Below, piece after piece: positions 11,855 through 24,515 of a stretch of 64,000 nt of DNA. Source of the DNA: Rusavskia elegans. Its lineage: Eukaryota > Ascomycota > Lecanoromycetes > Teloschistales > Teloschistaceae. The stretch spans positions 186,001-250,000 of the forward strand of contig SAUG01000044.1 of the NCBI GenBank assembly GCA_011316305.1, given 5' to 3'. Under the pieces are notes generated by a model that had not been told where the DNA came from, made no database searches, and was given only the letters and a program-made list of their open reading frames with translations. Position numbers and translations under genes: made by a program. The first letter of the stretch is position 1; every line of letters begins with the position of its first letter.

Positions 11855-13226
11855 CCTTCCTGGAAGGCTCCTGTCTGGAGTTATATTGAGTTTTCATATA
11901 TATATATATGTGTTTCATCAACGTTATATACGGCAACGATTGTTATATTTCACGTGCAGCAAAGAAATTTTCACAGCTAAAACAGTTCGTCAGGCAAGGT
12001 TTACAGCGCAATCAATCACTTCTATTTAACTATTTCTTTCTTTATTCGATTACGAATCCTCTACTATATTTAAATACTATATATCTAATCCTTCCTCGAT
12101 ATTATATATAATTATCAGCTTCTAATATTTCCGCTATATCTACCTGCTATACTACGAAATAATTATCTATATCTATTACCTCGGCTATACTTATTATATA
12201 TCCCGTACCTAAACGTTCCGCTAAGCTATTAAGGTACTCTTTAGCCTATCTAGCTTTAAAAGGGTCGCTAGGTAGTACGCTAGCTACTACGGCTAGAAGC
12301 TTTACCCGGTCGATTAGGCTGAAAGGGGGTAGGGAGGTCGGATAGCGCGTTTTAAGGGCGGTAAAGAGGCTATTTTTATCGAAGTTAAAATAGGTTGCTT
12401 TAGCTATAACGAGATAGTCGACGACCGCGCGGGTAGCTATAGTTATTACGGATATACTACCGTCTGGTTTAGCTTATAACTATAGTTATTAGCGGGAATA
12501 TATACGTACGTAAGGGCTTTTAGTAAATCGCAGTACTTAAGAAGGTATAGTATTATAGGGCTTGTATTACTGGTAAAAGAAGAAAAAGCGAGAACTGCGA
12601 GGTATACTTATCTATAAAAACTTCTACGTTAATTAAATTATCGGTAGAAGGATACGTTATATTGCTAAATAAATTTAAATTAAAATTCTATAGAAAGAAC
12701 CGTTATTTACGTTAACTAAACTTAGGTATAAATTCTGCTACCGTATATTTAATGCTGGTATACCAACGCTTGATTTGCTCACCGAACCACTGGTTCACCG
12801 GGCACCAAAACCAAAACAAAGAACTAAATTACGGATATACTACCGTCTGGTTTAGCTTGCAGCTATAGTTATTAGCGGGAATATATACGTACGTAAGGGT
12901 TTTTAGTAAATCGCAGTGCTTGCGAAGATATAGTATTATAGGGCTTGTATTACTAGTAAAAGAAGAAAAAGCGATAACTGCGAGGTATACTTATCTATAA
13001 AAACTTCTACGTTAGTTAAATTATCGGTAGAAGGATACGTTATATTGCTAAACAAATTTAAATTAAAATTCTATAGAAAGAACCGTTATTTACGTTAATT
13101 AAATTTAGATATAAGTTCTGCTACCGTATATTCAATACTAGTATACCAACGCTTGATTTGCTTATCGAACCACTGGTTTACCGGGCACCAAAACCAAAAC
13201 CAAATTAACTCTAAATAAATGAATAG
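11855..13226 (+). mobile_element. Family X retroposon, copy A, with internal duplication
   Basis: Flanked by a perfect 9-bp direct repeat AGTTAATCT (11846-11854 and 13227-13235). It starts CCTTCCTGGAAGGC and runs through a TA-rich tract and GCAACGATTG-type sequence. The constant end is GGGCACCAAAACC. The last 375 bp occur twice in tandem (about 12448-12825 and 12829-13205). On the opposite strand a frame of about 150 codons is open except for TAG/TAA stops explainable as RIP of CAG/CAA. It includes YFNFDKNSLFTALKTRYP and DRVKLLAVVASVLPSDPFK. I do not recognise this protein. Confidence 0.65.
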
Positions 13227-14538
13227 AGTTAATCTAGCGCCGCTACTCGTTAATATTATATAGAATAAACGATTAACGATAATAAAATCGATATTAAAAA
13301 AATTTACTAAACCGGTAAACTTTATATACGTAGAAACTGGCGCCGTTACTAGCGTTTATAGTATCGTCTATATGGAAATCGAATTTGATTTTTCTAGAAA
13401 TCTTTTTGAATATTATATAAATATTTTTATTAGAAACTTTTTCTTTTAAATTATATTGAATATTAAAATATATTTGTTTTCTTTACTAGATTTATATACG
13501 GAAACTATTATATATTTTACGTGTAAAGATATCTTTAAAGCTGAATATCTATAGTTCGTAAAACAAGTTTTATAGCGCTGTTAATTACTTCTATTTTTTT
13601 ATTTTTTTATTTATTCGATTGCGAATTTTCTGTTATAAAAATAAAATCTTCGATTTATTTTTCTTCGATATTATAAATATTTAAATACATTTCCCTCTGA
13701 AAAGTTTCTATTTGAAACTATATTGAATTTTTATATATATATATATTTATAATTCATTAACGTTATATACGACAACGAATATTAGATTTTCGATATAACG
13801 AATTGTTCGCAGCGAAAAGTATATTCGTTAGGTAAATTTTATAGCGTGGTTAATTACTTCTATTTTACTATTTCTTTTTTTATTCGATTTCAAATTCTCT
13901 ACTATCTAGTCTTTTCTCGTCGTTATAAATAATTATAAATGTTTATTATTTCCTTTAAAACTATATACTATACTGCGATGTCATTATTTACAGTCGTTAT
14001 TTCGGCTATTTTTATTATATAACCTGTATCTAATTGTTCTATTAAACTATTTATTTACTTATTAGTACGTATAGCTTTAAAAGAATCGCTAGCAAATATA
14101 CTAGCTACTACAGCTAGAGGTTTTACCCGGTCGATTAGAATGAAAAGAGATAGAAAAATCGAAAGTACGTTTTAAATATAATAAAAAAAAGATTTTTATT
14201 ATAGTCGATATAGATTGCTTCGCCTATAATAAAAGAGTCTACGTCCGCGAGAGTAGATATAGTTATTATAGATATAGAAAAGTTTTACTATCGAATTTAA
14301 TTTACCAATATAGTACCTATTAGTATATATATATATATGTAAAATATTTTAGTAAATCGTAATACTTGCGAGAAACTTGTATTATAATTAAAACAATATA
14401 AGAAAGCGATAACTACAAAATATATTTATCAGTAAAAACTTCTATATTAATTATATTATCGATAAGAAAAATATTTTATATTATTAAAGAAATTTATATT
14501 AATTAAACTAGGATATAAATCCTACTACCGTATATTCG

Positions 14539-14949
14539 TGTAACGTCTCTGTACGTCAAAAGGCGTTACGTTCGAGCCTAGCTATAGCCGTAGGCGTAGT
14601 TCGAACTACTAAATAGTAAAGGAGTCCTAGCGTAGATTATTATAACTAATCCCGTATAGCCGCGAAAATACGGTTATAATATTATAAAGCGTCTTTTTTA
14701 TATAGATAATTAATAAGATAATAGTAGTAATATATTTAATAATTATATTAACAACTAACGAAAAAAGCTATCTAATAGAAGTAAAGAGCGATATATATAG
14801 TAAAACTAGCCGATAGTACCGATAGATAGCCGTCTACTAAAAGCTTCCTTATAAAGATCGGCTATAGCGGCTATAGACGGCTATAGATAATTAGATTCGC
14901 TTACTTGGCTATTTTTCTAAAGTACTGCTATAGAGTCGTAGATATAATA
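14539..14949 (-). repeat. Gypsy LTR (3' LTR of the minus-strand element)
   Basis: It starts TGTAACGTC on the plus strand and ends GATATAATA. Contains CGGCTATAGCGGCTATAG, a motif shared by all LTRs of this family. Confidence 0.7.
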
Positions 14950-17482
14950 CGGCTTTTTCTATATCGTTTCCTGTCTAGCCTTTCCGTATATAGAGTTCTT
15001 AAAGTCTTTCCTTTCCTTTTTCTTTATTTTTCTTCTTTTAATATTTTTATTATACGTTCTCGAAGAGGTAATTATTTAAAACCTTTTTATCGAATTTAGT
15101 TAAAATGTATTATTATAGTTTTTCTTTATAGCTTTTATATCTATAATCTTTTAAAAGAGTATAAAATTAAAGTAGATAGTAATACCTATAGTAAATATAC
15201 TTTTACCTAGAAATATTACGACTTTTTAATTTCTAATACTATTTATATTATATACTTTATTTTTATAATTTCTCTAATTACTAAAATCTATAGAGAAATA
15301 TTTTAAAGATAAGAAGAATAAGCTTCGGTCTAATATTAAAAATATTTTTAACGAGTATTCTATAGCGCGACGCTGTATTAAATCCTTTTCAGATTCTAAA
15401 AAGGAAATTCGTAATTAATATCTTATTTAGGAATCGGATTTCCGCCGACTTTTTAGAAAGTAAAAATATTTTATTACCTATTACCGCGTTTTAGATAAGC
15501 GTAAAAGTAATCTTATTATTTAAAAGTAACGCGTATTATCTCGTTTTAACGAGCTAGATAATCCTATTATATTCTACTTTTCTATAGGTTTTATGCCAGC
15601 CGCGTAAAAGGTATCTATTAAATTTATTTCTAGTTTCGATTCGGTTAATTTAGATTAATTTTTAAAGATATTCTATTTTTCTTAACTTCTAGGTCCGATA
15701 AACGTATAAAAGAGTATCTAATTAAAGATTCCTTTATACTATAAAAATTTATTCCGAATTATATATTTAAGTTACAAGTTACGTCTAGATCTTCTAATAT
15801 TTCTATTAACTTTTATTTTTTAGTAACTATCTTGTCCTATAATAATAAAATTAGAAACTATTTATCCCGTAGTTATATATTTAGTATAGGGTCTAGTATT
15901 TTACTTTCTAGATATTCTTCTAGTTCGGGCGTAGGATTATATTTAGTCTTTTTTATTTTTCTAATAATACTTTTATAGATTTTTTTAATATCTTTTATCT
16001 ATAGTTTTTAGATTATTTCTTAGGTCTTATCGTATTTTAGCGCTAGTTATAAAAATAAATAATAGTATTTTTTCTAGATTTCTATTTCCTATACCTTGCC
16101 TTTATTTTCAAAGAGGTTATCGATTTCTTTAATTTATTTATAGTTTATATTTAATATAATATCCAGTTTTCTATATTAGAAGTTTTTATATATAAAAAGA
16201 TATATCGTTTATAGTTCTATTTCTTTTCCGACTATATTTTTTTATATCGGTATTCTAGAAATTAATTCTTTCTATTTATTTCTAAATATAATATACTATC
16301 GCGTACTTCCGATTATTATAAAGTTTAAAATTCCGATAAATCTATTTTTTATTTTAACTTCTACTTCCGTAATTCTATTATTTTATTATAGGTATTTTTA
16401 GATATATCCTCTAATCTAGTTATATAGTCCTTTTATAATCTTATTTTCCTTTTTTCTATTTACTAGAGCTATTATTTTATAACCTCTAATTTTAACTTTA
16501 AGCGTTACTATAAAAGATTTCTCGATTTTATATAGTTTAAACTCTAATATTAGCTTTCTCTTTATTTATTTTAGTTTTATAGAATACTATTCTAACCTCT
16601 TTTTATCCGATAGATAGATTAGATATTAGTTATTATAGCAGGCTATCTAGCTTTCTACTATATACTTTCTAACTCTTTTTTAAATAATTTTTCTATTACT
16701 TTAAACTAGTATTCGGTTACCTCGGTAATCTTTTTAGTTAAGTAATTTCTTTTAAAGTATCCAGTTTTTCTCTATAAGTAATAAGCTTTAGTCCGCGATT
16801 TTTTAGTTTCGGTAGTATCGAGCTCTATTAGATCTTCTTTAGGCTATCTTTTAACAGGTCCTATTTTTTTAAACGTCTATTTATCTTAGTATATCTTGTA
16901 CTATCTAGTATTAATCTTAGTCGCTAGTTTAGTAAAAGACGCTAGCGAGTCTGGTTCTTCAATTACTATTATAGTTTCCTTAATTTTTATATAGAATCCT
17001 TTATGGAAATAGATATTTAAAACTAAATCCTCTTAGCCTATTTTATAAACTAATATTCTAAACTAAATAATATAAATAGCTATCGACTTCTATTACTTTA
17101 AAACTATTAGTTTCTTTTCTATTACTTTATCTTTATTATTATTTCCGAGAGCTTCTTTTATAGCCGTAATTAAATTACTAAAGGCGTAGAAAATTTATAA
17201 TATTTTATCTTCCCTTTAGCTTTTCGGGTTATTAAAATAGTCTTCTATACGGGACTATACCTAATTAAAGGCTATCTTTCCTAGATATAATATTATAAAA
17301 AGAACTTTAATTACTTTACTAGAAAACCGGTTTATATATAATACGAAGTAGATATTTATCTAAATAGACTAGAATTTTAAAGATCTTTTATCTCCTTTAT
17401 AGATACTAGGTTTTACCGCTTTAATTATATTACTTCGATCTATAGAACGGGATAACGAAACTAATATAGTAAGTCGTTAAAA

Positions 17483-17893
17483 TAAAATATTCCTATATAT
17501 TAAAAGGTACTACGCTTTAACCTAGCTATAGCCGTAGGCGTAGTCCGAATTACTAAATAGTAAAGAAATTCTAGCGTAGATTATTATAACTTTTCTCGAA
17601 TAGCCGTAAAAATATAGTTATAATATTATAAAGCGTCTTCGTTATATAGGTAATTAAAAAGAAAATAGTAGTATCGTATTTAATAATTATATTAACGATT
17701 AATAAAAGAAGCTATTTAATAGAAATAAAAAATAATATATATAGTAAAAGTAGCCGATAGTACCGATAGATAGCTATCCGCTAAAAGCCTTTTTATAAAA
17801 GTCGGCTATAGCGGCTATAGGCGGCTATAGATAAATAGACTCGTTTGCCTAGCTAATTTTCTAGAGTGCCTTTGTGGAATCGTGGACGTAATA
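17483..17893 (-). repeat. Gypsy LTR (5' LTR of the minus-strand element)
   Basis: Same 411-bp length as its partner. The outer end is GGACGTAATA next to the ATTCG duplication. The terminal CA has become TA, consistent with RIP. Confidence 0.7.
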
Positions 17894-17947
17894 ATTCGAT
17901 ACTGATATACTAACGTTTAATTTGTTTATCGAATCATCGGTTTATCG

Positions 17948-18357
17948 TATTACGTCCACGATTCCACAGAGGTTCTATAAAGAGATTAGTCAAACAAGCG
18001 AGCCTAATTATCTATAGCCGCCTATAGCCGATATAGCCGCCTTTCCGGATAAGACTTTTAGTAGATAGCTACCTGTCGGCCTTTACAGCTACTTTTACTA
18101 TATATATCGCTTATTACTCCTATAGATAGTTTCTTCTATTAGTCGTTAATATAATTATTAAATACGTCTCTACTATTCTCTTTTTAATTACTTTATAATA
18201 AAGATATCTCGTAATATCGTAACCGTACCTCTGCGGGTATATAGGATTCGTTATAATAATTTATACTAGGATTCTTTTACTATTCAGTAGCTCGGACTAT
18301 ATCTATAGCTATAGCTAGGCTCGAGCGTAATACCTTCTAATATATAAAGACGTTATA
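17948..18357 (+). repeat. Gypsy LTR (5' LTR of the plus-strand element)
   Basis: Starts TATTACGTCC (TG to TA by RIP) and ends GACGTTATA. It is the inverted counterpart of the LTR ending at 17893. Confidence 0.7.
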
Positions 18358-21300
18358 CTTTAACGATTCCGGAAGATAAATAAAAATCGGATTTTTATCT
18401 TACTAATATTATTTAGACGACCTGTAGAAGCCTTAGTCGATTTAGAAACTATTTAAAATATTATATTAGAAGAATATATAAAAAAGTTTAGCGTCCCTTT
18501 AATTAAGAAAATAGAACTTTACTTTATAGAAACTATTAATAAGGTAGAATTCGTTAGAATTAAATATTAGACTAAACCCCTATAGATACGAAGTAATAGA
18601 TATAAAAAAAGGATTATTTTTAATATTATAAGAATATAAAAGGATATCTATTTAGATATCCTATATTTTATATTATAGAATCTAGAAATCGCTTGGAAAA
18701 CGATACAGGTAAAAATAGGAAACTATCTTTTTAATATATCTAAGAAGATAGCCGAGATATAGAAGATATATAATATCTTTACTCGGAAATAGTAGACTAA
18801 AGGAGAATTAGCTACTATAGATAAAATTCTATAACTTTTTAAAAAATTCTAGAACGTATTAAAAGAACCGGAAAGAAAGCTATCCTTACCGGCTTATATC
18901 TAAAAGAACTATAATATTATTATAATAGAACCGGAAAAGCTAAAAGCTAGACTAATCTATAGATTAAATAATAAATAATTAAAAATATTAAAATAATATA
19001 TCGATTATAATTTTAGAAGAGGATATATATAATACTTTAAATTAAAAATAGGATAACCGGTTATATTTATCCCGAAAAAAAATAGTAACTTTCGACTCTA
19101 TATTAATTTTAGAAGACTTAATATAGTAATATAAAAAGATAAATACCTACTTCCGCTTTTAGTAAATTTAAAGAATAAAGTTAAAAAGGCTAAATTTTTT
19201 ATAAAATTTAAACTAAAAAATATATTTAATCTATTATAAATTAAAGCTAGAAATAAATAGAAAACTATATTTAGAATAAAATAAGGGCTATTCGAATATT
19301 TAGTTATATTTTTTAGATTAATAAATATACTGGTAACTCTATAACGCGTAGTTAATAAAGTATTATATAATTATCTCGATATCTTTATTATAGTCTATAT
19401 AAATAATATATAAATCCTTTTTAAAATAAAAGAGAAATATATATAATATATTTATAAAGTATTATAAAGGTTCCGAAAATATAACTTTAGAATTAAAAAA
19501 AAAAATCGGAATTCTATAAATAGAAAGTTATATTTCTCGGATATATAATTCAGCTAGAAAATATTATTATTAAGGTAAATAAATTATAAATAATATAGAA
19601 ATAGCTAGTCCTAAAAAATAAAAAAGATATTTAGAACTTTTTAGAATTTATAGATTTTAATTAAAATATAATAGGAAAATATATAAAGAAAACTATTCTA
19701 TTTATAGATTTATTTCGGAATAATATACCTTTTTAATAGATATATATCTAAAATAAAGCGTTTAAAAGATTTAAATAAAGTTTCGTATCTAAAGAGGCTT
19801 TAGTAATTTTTAATCTAAAAAAATAAATTATCTTTTATATAAATATTTTAGACCGAGTAATAGAGTTATATATTTCCTAGAATAGAAGACTATTTAGATA
19901 CTATTCTAGGAAATTAATTCTAGTAGAAGTTAATTATATAATATTGAATAAAGGAATACTAGTAATTATAGTAAGCTTTATATATAAGAAAATATATATA
20001 AGCGGAATAGATTATAAAATAGTAATATATATAGATTATAAAAATCTATTATTACTACTAATAGATAAAGAATTAAATTAATAATAAATAAAATAGATAG
20101 AGGAAATAATCTACTATAATTTCGAAATAAAATATATTAAAGATATAGATAATATAGTTATAAATACTTTAAATAGAAGAGCAGATTATAAAGCTATAGA
20201 AAAGATATTTAGGCCTTTATTAAAAAAAGTCGGAAATATTTTTAAAAGAATAGAAACTTTAGAAGAAATTAATAAAATAATTAGATAAATATATAATCTA
20301 AAGACGGCTAGATACTAAAAAATTACTAAAATACTAAAAAAAATTTAAAAAAAAACTAATATACCGGTACTTAAAAAATATATAGAAAAATTTATTAGAA
20401 ACTGCCTAGATTATATAATAGTAAAGAAAAGTTACTAGAAACCGGTAGAAAAATATTAGCCGACGTAAATACTAGATATACTTTATTAATAAATTATATT
20501 AGACTTTATTATAGAATTACTAGAATTAGTCGACCTATATATATAAATATTATATAATATAATAGTAATAATTATTAATAGATTTATAAAGTATATAAGA
20601 TTCGTATTATATAAAATAACTTTAATAGCAGAATAACTAGCCTTTTTACTATTATAAATAGTATTCTATAAAAATAAAATTTCGGAAAAAATTATTTTAA
20701 ATAGAAATTAGTTATTAATTTTAAACTTTATAAAAGGTCTAATATATATAGTAGGTATAGAATAAATAATATCTATATCGTTCTACCTATAGACCGATAG
20801 ATAAATAGAAAGAATAAATCAGATATTAGAAACCTACCTAAAAATCTATTATTTAGATAAAAAGGAAGATTAGATTTAATTTCTTCTAATAGTTTAGATA
20901 GTAATTAATTTATTATATAATAAAGATATCTAAATAATATCTAATAAATTACTATATAATAAAAGTATTCGAAAAGAAATATATTTAGATATAAAAAACC
21001 TAGCGGTATAAACTTTTATTAATAGAATAAAAAATAACTAGAATAAAATAAAAACGCGGATTTAAATAGCGAAAGAAAAAGTTAAATAGAAGTTAAATAA
21101 AATAAAAAAATACTATAAAATTAATAAAGGAAATAAAATACTACTTTTAATAAAGAAATTTAATAGATAGAAAGCTTAATAAACTATATATAAAAGCCTT
21201 CGAAATTTAAAATATCCGAAGAATAATAATATATCTAAAATTCCTAATAATAGGAATTTTTTCTAAATTCTATATTAGACTATTAAAAAAAGTACTAGAT

Positions 21301-21507
21301 AGCGTCTTATTAGCGAAATATTAGTACTATTAAAAACGTAAAAAATATAAAGTTAAGAAGATTTTAGATAAAAGGAAAGAAACGGATAAATTCCTAGTTA
21401 AATAGAAAGAATTTCCCGACGAAGAAAATATTTAGGAACCTAGAAAATACTTTAAATACGCCTAAAGAGCCTTAAAAAGTTTTAAAAAAGCGATATAAAG
21501 GGGGCTG

Positions 21508-21917
21508 TATTATATCTATAACTCTATAGATATTTTATAGAAAGATTAGTTAGATAAATAAACCTAATTATCTATAGCCGCCTATAGCCGATATAGCCGT
21601 CTTTCCGGATAAAACTTTTAGTAGACGGCTACCCGTCGGCTTTTATAGCTACTTTTACTATATATATCGCTCGTTACTCCTATAGATAGTTTCTCTCGTT
21701 AGTCGTTAATATAATTATTAAATACGTTTCTACTATTCTTTTCTTAATTACCTTATAATAAAAATACCTCGTAATATTATAACCGTACCTCTACAGATAT
21801 ATAAAATTAGTTATAATAACCTACGCTAGGATTCCTTTACTATTTAGTAGCTCGAACTACGTCTACGGCTATAGCTAGGCTCGAACGTAACGCCTTCTAA
21901 TATACAGGGACGTTATA
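21508..21917 (+). repeat. Gypsy LTR (3' LTR of the plus-strand element)
   Basis: It follows the polypurine tract at about 21496-21505 and ends GACGTTATA before the second TATCG. Confidence 0.7.
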
Positions 21918-21983
21918 TATCGGATATTAAAACCGAAACCAAAATTAACTAAATAAATTTAAAAATATCTAATATTTTTCATA

Positions 21984-22630
21984 TAGCTATCTGTTATACG
22001 ACGAAGTAAAAAATTATAATCGTCGCATCCGCAGGAAAAATATATAATCTATATTTAAACGATTTATTTAATTTATAGAATATCTTTAAATCTATATCGA
22101 TCTATAATATTCGCTATCGAATATACTAGCTACTATAGCTAGAAGTTTTACCCAGTCGATAAAAGTAAAAATATATAGAAAAATCAATAATATATTTTAA
22201 AAGCGGTAAAAGTAAATTTTTATTATAGTCGATATAGATTACTTCGGCTTTAACGAAATAGTCGATAACCGCGAATATAAATGGAATTATTATAGTTGAA
22301 TAAATATTACTATCTAATATAATTTATAGCTTTAGCAACTATAGAAATATATACGTATATAAAAGATTATAGATTTTTATTACTAATAAAAAAAAAGCAA
22401 TAACTGAAATATATATTTATTTATTAAATATTCCACGTTTTATTATTATTAGATTTATTATATTATTATACAAATTTCAATTAAAATTCTAAAAATCAAT
22501 TATTTAAATCAATTGAATAATAATATAAATTCTATAATCGTAGATTAGATATTAATTTAGTAAAAATTTAATTTATTTATCGAATTATTAGTTAAACGAA
22601 TAATAAAACTAAAATAAAAAATAACTAAAT
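21984..22630 (+). mobile_element. Family X, truncated copy G
   Basis: It aligns with the internal part of family X from GCTATCTGTTATACGACGAAG onward and extends to the constant end. The CCTTCC end is missing. It lies directly after copy B. Confidence 0.5.
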
Positions 22631-22997
22631 ATAAATATATTTTAAATATCACTTTAGAAATTTTAAAAATTACTGGAAAATCCGGGGCGTTTTGGATTTC
22701 CAAAGGGTCGTACTAGAAGCCCGGAGCTTTTTCGGACTAATCAACAGTCCCGGGCGTCCCGGGCGCCCAGGGCACAGCCCCTGCCGCTAGGCCTTTTAAA
22801 GTAGGTGGGACCTTAGAACCCTTCGCGGTAGGATCAGACTGCTAAAACCCTCTATTATCTTTTACGCCGTCTGACTCGACCTCATTCAACACCTTGTCAT
22901 ACAAGTAGGTGCCGATACACTTTTATCAAGGCTACTGATATTCGATGGGCTTAAAGCTCGCCACATATCCATTCGCTAATACTAAGTCTTTTATAGA
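22631..22997. other. Transition into the second gene island
   Basis: Composition changes from A+T-rich to normal near 22680. A short GC-rich patch around 22745-22775 holds overlapping CCCGGGCG repeats. No ORF is supported; it may include the promoter of the small ORF that follows. Confidence 0.4.
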
Positions 22998-23204
22998 ATG
23001 ACTATAAGTTCTGGCGCATCGGGGTTCTGTAAAAACGGCAATTGCCAGCATGCAAACAACGAGTATAAAATCAAACCATATGTGGCACCAGGATGCTTGG
23101 TAAGGTGGAAGCGTTGTCAAGTCGCTTCGGGGTGTAATGGCGTATATTACAGGGTATGTAAAAAATGCGAGGCCCATCCTGCTGCTGTGCCTGAATGGGT
23201 ATAA
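22998..23204 (+). CDS. Small Cys-rich protein, 68 residues (hypothetical)
   Basis: ATG 22998 has A at -3. The peptide has seven Cys (11, 16, 33, 40, 46, 54, 57) and His 18 and 60. The C-terminal VCKKCEAH gives a CxxC-x2-H pattern, which suggests a small metal-binding fold. No signal peptide is visible, so a secreted effector-like role is not supported. It sits in normal-composition DNA, followed at 91 bp by a pseudogene on the other strand. It could instead be one exon of a larger lost gene. I do not recognise the family. Confidence 0.4.
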   Translation: MTISSGASGFCKNGNCQHANNEYKIKPYVAPGCLVRWKRCQVASGCNGVYYRVCKKCEAHPAAVPEWV

Positions 23205-23264
23205 AGATCGTTATACGGGGCAAATTGTTAGGTGCAATGAGGCCTCGAAGTAACCTGTGAGCAG

Positions 23265-24332
23265 GGTAGAGGGCGGTCACATTTTGGAAGGAAGGTCATG
23301 ATATTAGATGGTCTATGGAAAATCTAATTGCCAAATTACGCGTGTTTGGTAGAGAAAGTATATCGATTTGGGCCTGCATGGCCTTAATCTTCTCCTCGTA
23401 TGTTTGCTTCTGCTCATAGAGCTTTTGACGAAGGTTGTTATAATGGTCTCGATTGAATTTGGCCTGGAGCTGGCGGAGCTCGTTTGTGTGTAGTTGCTTA
23501 AGCTTTTCGTTCTTCTGTTGCCAGGCTTCTTGCCGTTATTACCATTGTTCGAATTGTTCTTGATATTGCTTGGTGAGCGAAGCGAGCTCTTCTTGGTGGT
23601 GTTGTTTAGTGATATCCTCCACCCCCTCAGCGACGTGTGTTCTGGCGTCGTCTAGGATCCATGACGATCGAAGATCTGGTAGGTATTCGGGTGTAGTTAT
23701 AATGCTTGATGGCGTTGTAAATAAATCTTGATGAATCGTTTCCGTGATTGAGCCCTGTAACGACGTTGTGAATGATTCTTGATCAATTCTTCTGTGTGGC
23801 TAGGCAGTGATTCCTGCTAGCTTCCTTCCGTGTATAATGGAGTGAATACGTCTATTCCTCCTTGCTCTTATAATATAAAGCGAATCTTGGCGATTGCTTA
23901 TTCCTTCCGTGCGTCTTGATTGAATAATAGCTAGATAGCTCGATAGCTCGATGGTATAATGCTCGATGGCAAAGGTTCGATAGTGAAGGTTCGATGATGA
24001 ATTGCTTGAAGAGCAGCGAATTTTCGCGTTTAGGGTCTGCTGTGGGGTCTGATTCAACGTAGATGTAGCGGATCAGTATAGATATAGTAGGATAGTAGAA
24101 GTAGATGCAGGGGTCTGCGATTCCGGGTTTATAACTGTGAGCCTCTGGAAGAAGGAGGCAGTATAAAAGATTCGTATAATAAAGTTTCTTGGGTGTAGGT
24201 TCAGGATATAGGATATAGAAGGAGTATAGATATAGAGGTTTACGATTCCGGGCTTATAACTGTAAATAGGTAGAGGGCGGTCACCTTTTGGAAGGAAGGT
24301 TATTATATTAGGTGATCTATGGAAAATCTGAT
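23265..24332. repeat. Direct repeats flanking the coiled-coil pseudogene
   Basis: About 64 bp at 23265-23328 recurs at 24269-24332, sharing GTAGAGGGCGGTCAC, TTTTGGAAGGAAGGT and CTATGGAAAATCT. Another pair, GATTCCGGG and TTATAACTGT, occurs near 24119 and 24244. The left repeat contains the 3' end of the pseudogene, so the right one is a partial duplicate of that gene end. This points to local rearrangement. Confidence 0.55.
23296..24057 (-). pseudogene. Gln-rich coiled-coil protein gene with RIP-type stops
   Basis: Reading the minus strand from 24057 gives one frame of 253 codons interrupted by a TAG and by adjacent TAA TAA codons, all explainable as CAG and CAA CAA after C-to-T at CpA. The frame is otherwise coherent. 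After a Ser-rich first part come LPDLRSSWILDDARTHV, KQHHQEELASLTKQYQEQFE, then LKQLHTNELRQLQAKFN and LYEQKQTYEEKIKAMQAQ, clear heptad-rich coiled coil. The stop lies at 23296-23298. The true start is unknown: 24057 is a TTG and there is an in-frame TGA just upstream. Function unknown. This is RIP-type damage inside a gene island rather than in a transposon. Confidence 0.6.
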
Positions 24333-24515
24333 TTATATAATATATACGCCAAAGATAATAACGCTAAACCTGATTAGATATCAGATTTTGTCTGTATATT
24401 CAGGTTCATATAATCTAGACTGGGTAAAATACCTTCCTCGTTCCTCTCTTTTTACTCACTCGCTTTTTCGGAGCAAGCCCCTATTGGTAATACAAGCAAG
24501 CGCAAAATCCCACCT
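24333..24515. other. Short intergenic stretch, no gene seen
   Basis: An ATG-initiated 67-codon frame at 24319-24522 overlaps the direct repeat and runs to the edge of the hAT element. It has no recognisable domain and I do not call it. Confidence 0.4.

Larger units (their letters stand above)
14539..17893 (-). mobile_element. Gypsy-type LTR element, minus strand, gag retained
   Basis: Two LTRs of 411 bp (14539-14949 and 17483-17893) and a 5-bp target duplication ATTCG. The minus-strand interior reads as gag. At 16742-16786 KAYYL, RKTGYFKRNY corresponds to a CCHC zinc knuckle (C-x2-C-x3-GH-x4-C) with Cys/His codons RIP-mutated to Tyr or stop. The interior is only about 2.5 kb and I found no RT motif, so pol is deleted or unreadable. 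Homologous interior sequence recurs at 61675-64000. Confidence 0.7.
17948..21917 (+). mobile_element. Gypsy-type LTR element, plus strand, pol retained
   Basis: LTRs at 17948-18357 and 21508-21917 (410 bp each), target duplication TATCG, and a polypurine tract AAAGGGGGC just before the 3' LTR. The interior reads as pol. VYINNI near 19392-19410 is a RIP form of the Gypsy RT motif VYxDDI. DFIIELLELV near 20508 and TDR, IERINQ at 20795-20823 match the integrase core and its PQTDGQTERVNQ signature. No gag was recognised. It shares its LTR family with the element at 14539. Confidence 0.75.
13691..21958 (+). mobile_element. Family X retroposon, copy B, split by two Gypsy insertions
   Basis: Three pieces join into one copy: 13691-14538, 17894-17947 and 21918-21958. 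The joins fall exactly at 5-bp target duplications: ATTCG (14534-14538 and 17894-17898) and TATCG (17943-17947 and 21918-21922). The middle piece, only about 50 bp, is the family X segment that follows CCGTATATTC and contains TTTGTTTATCGAATCATCGG. Confidence 0.7.
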
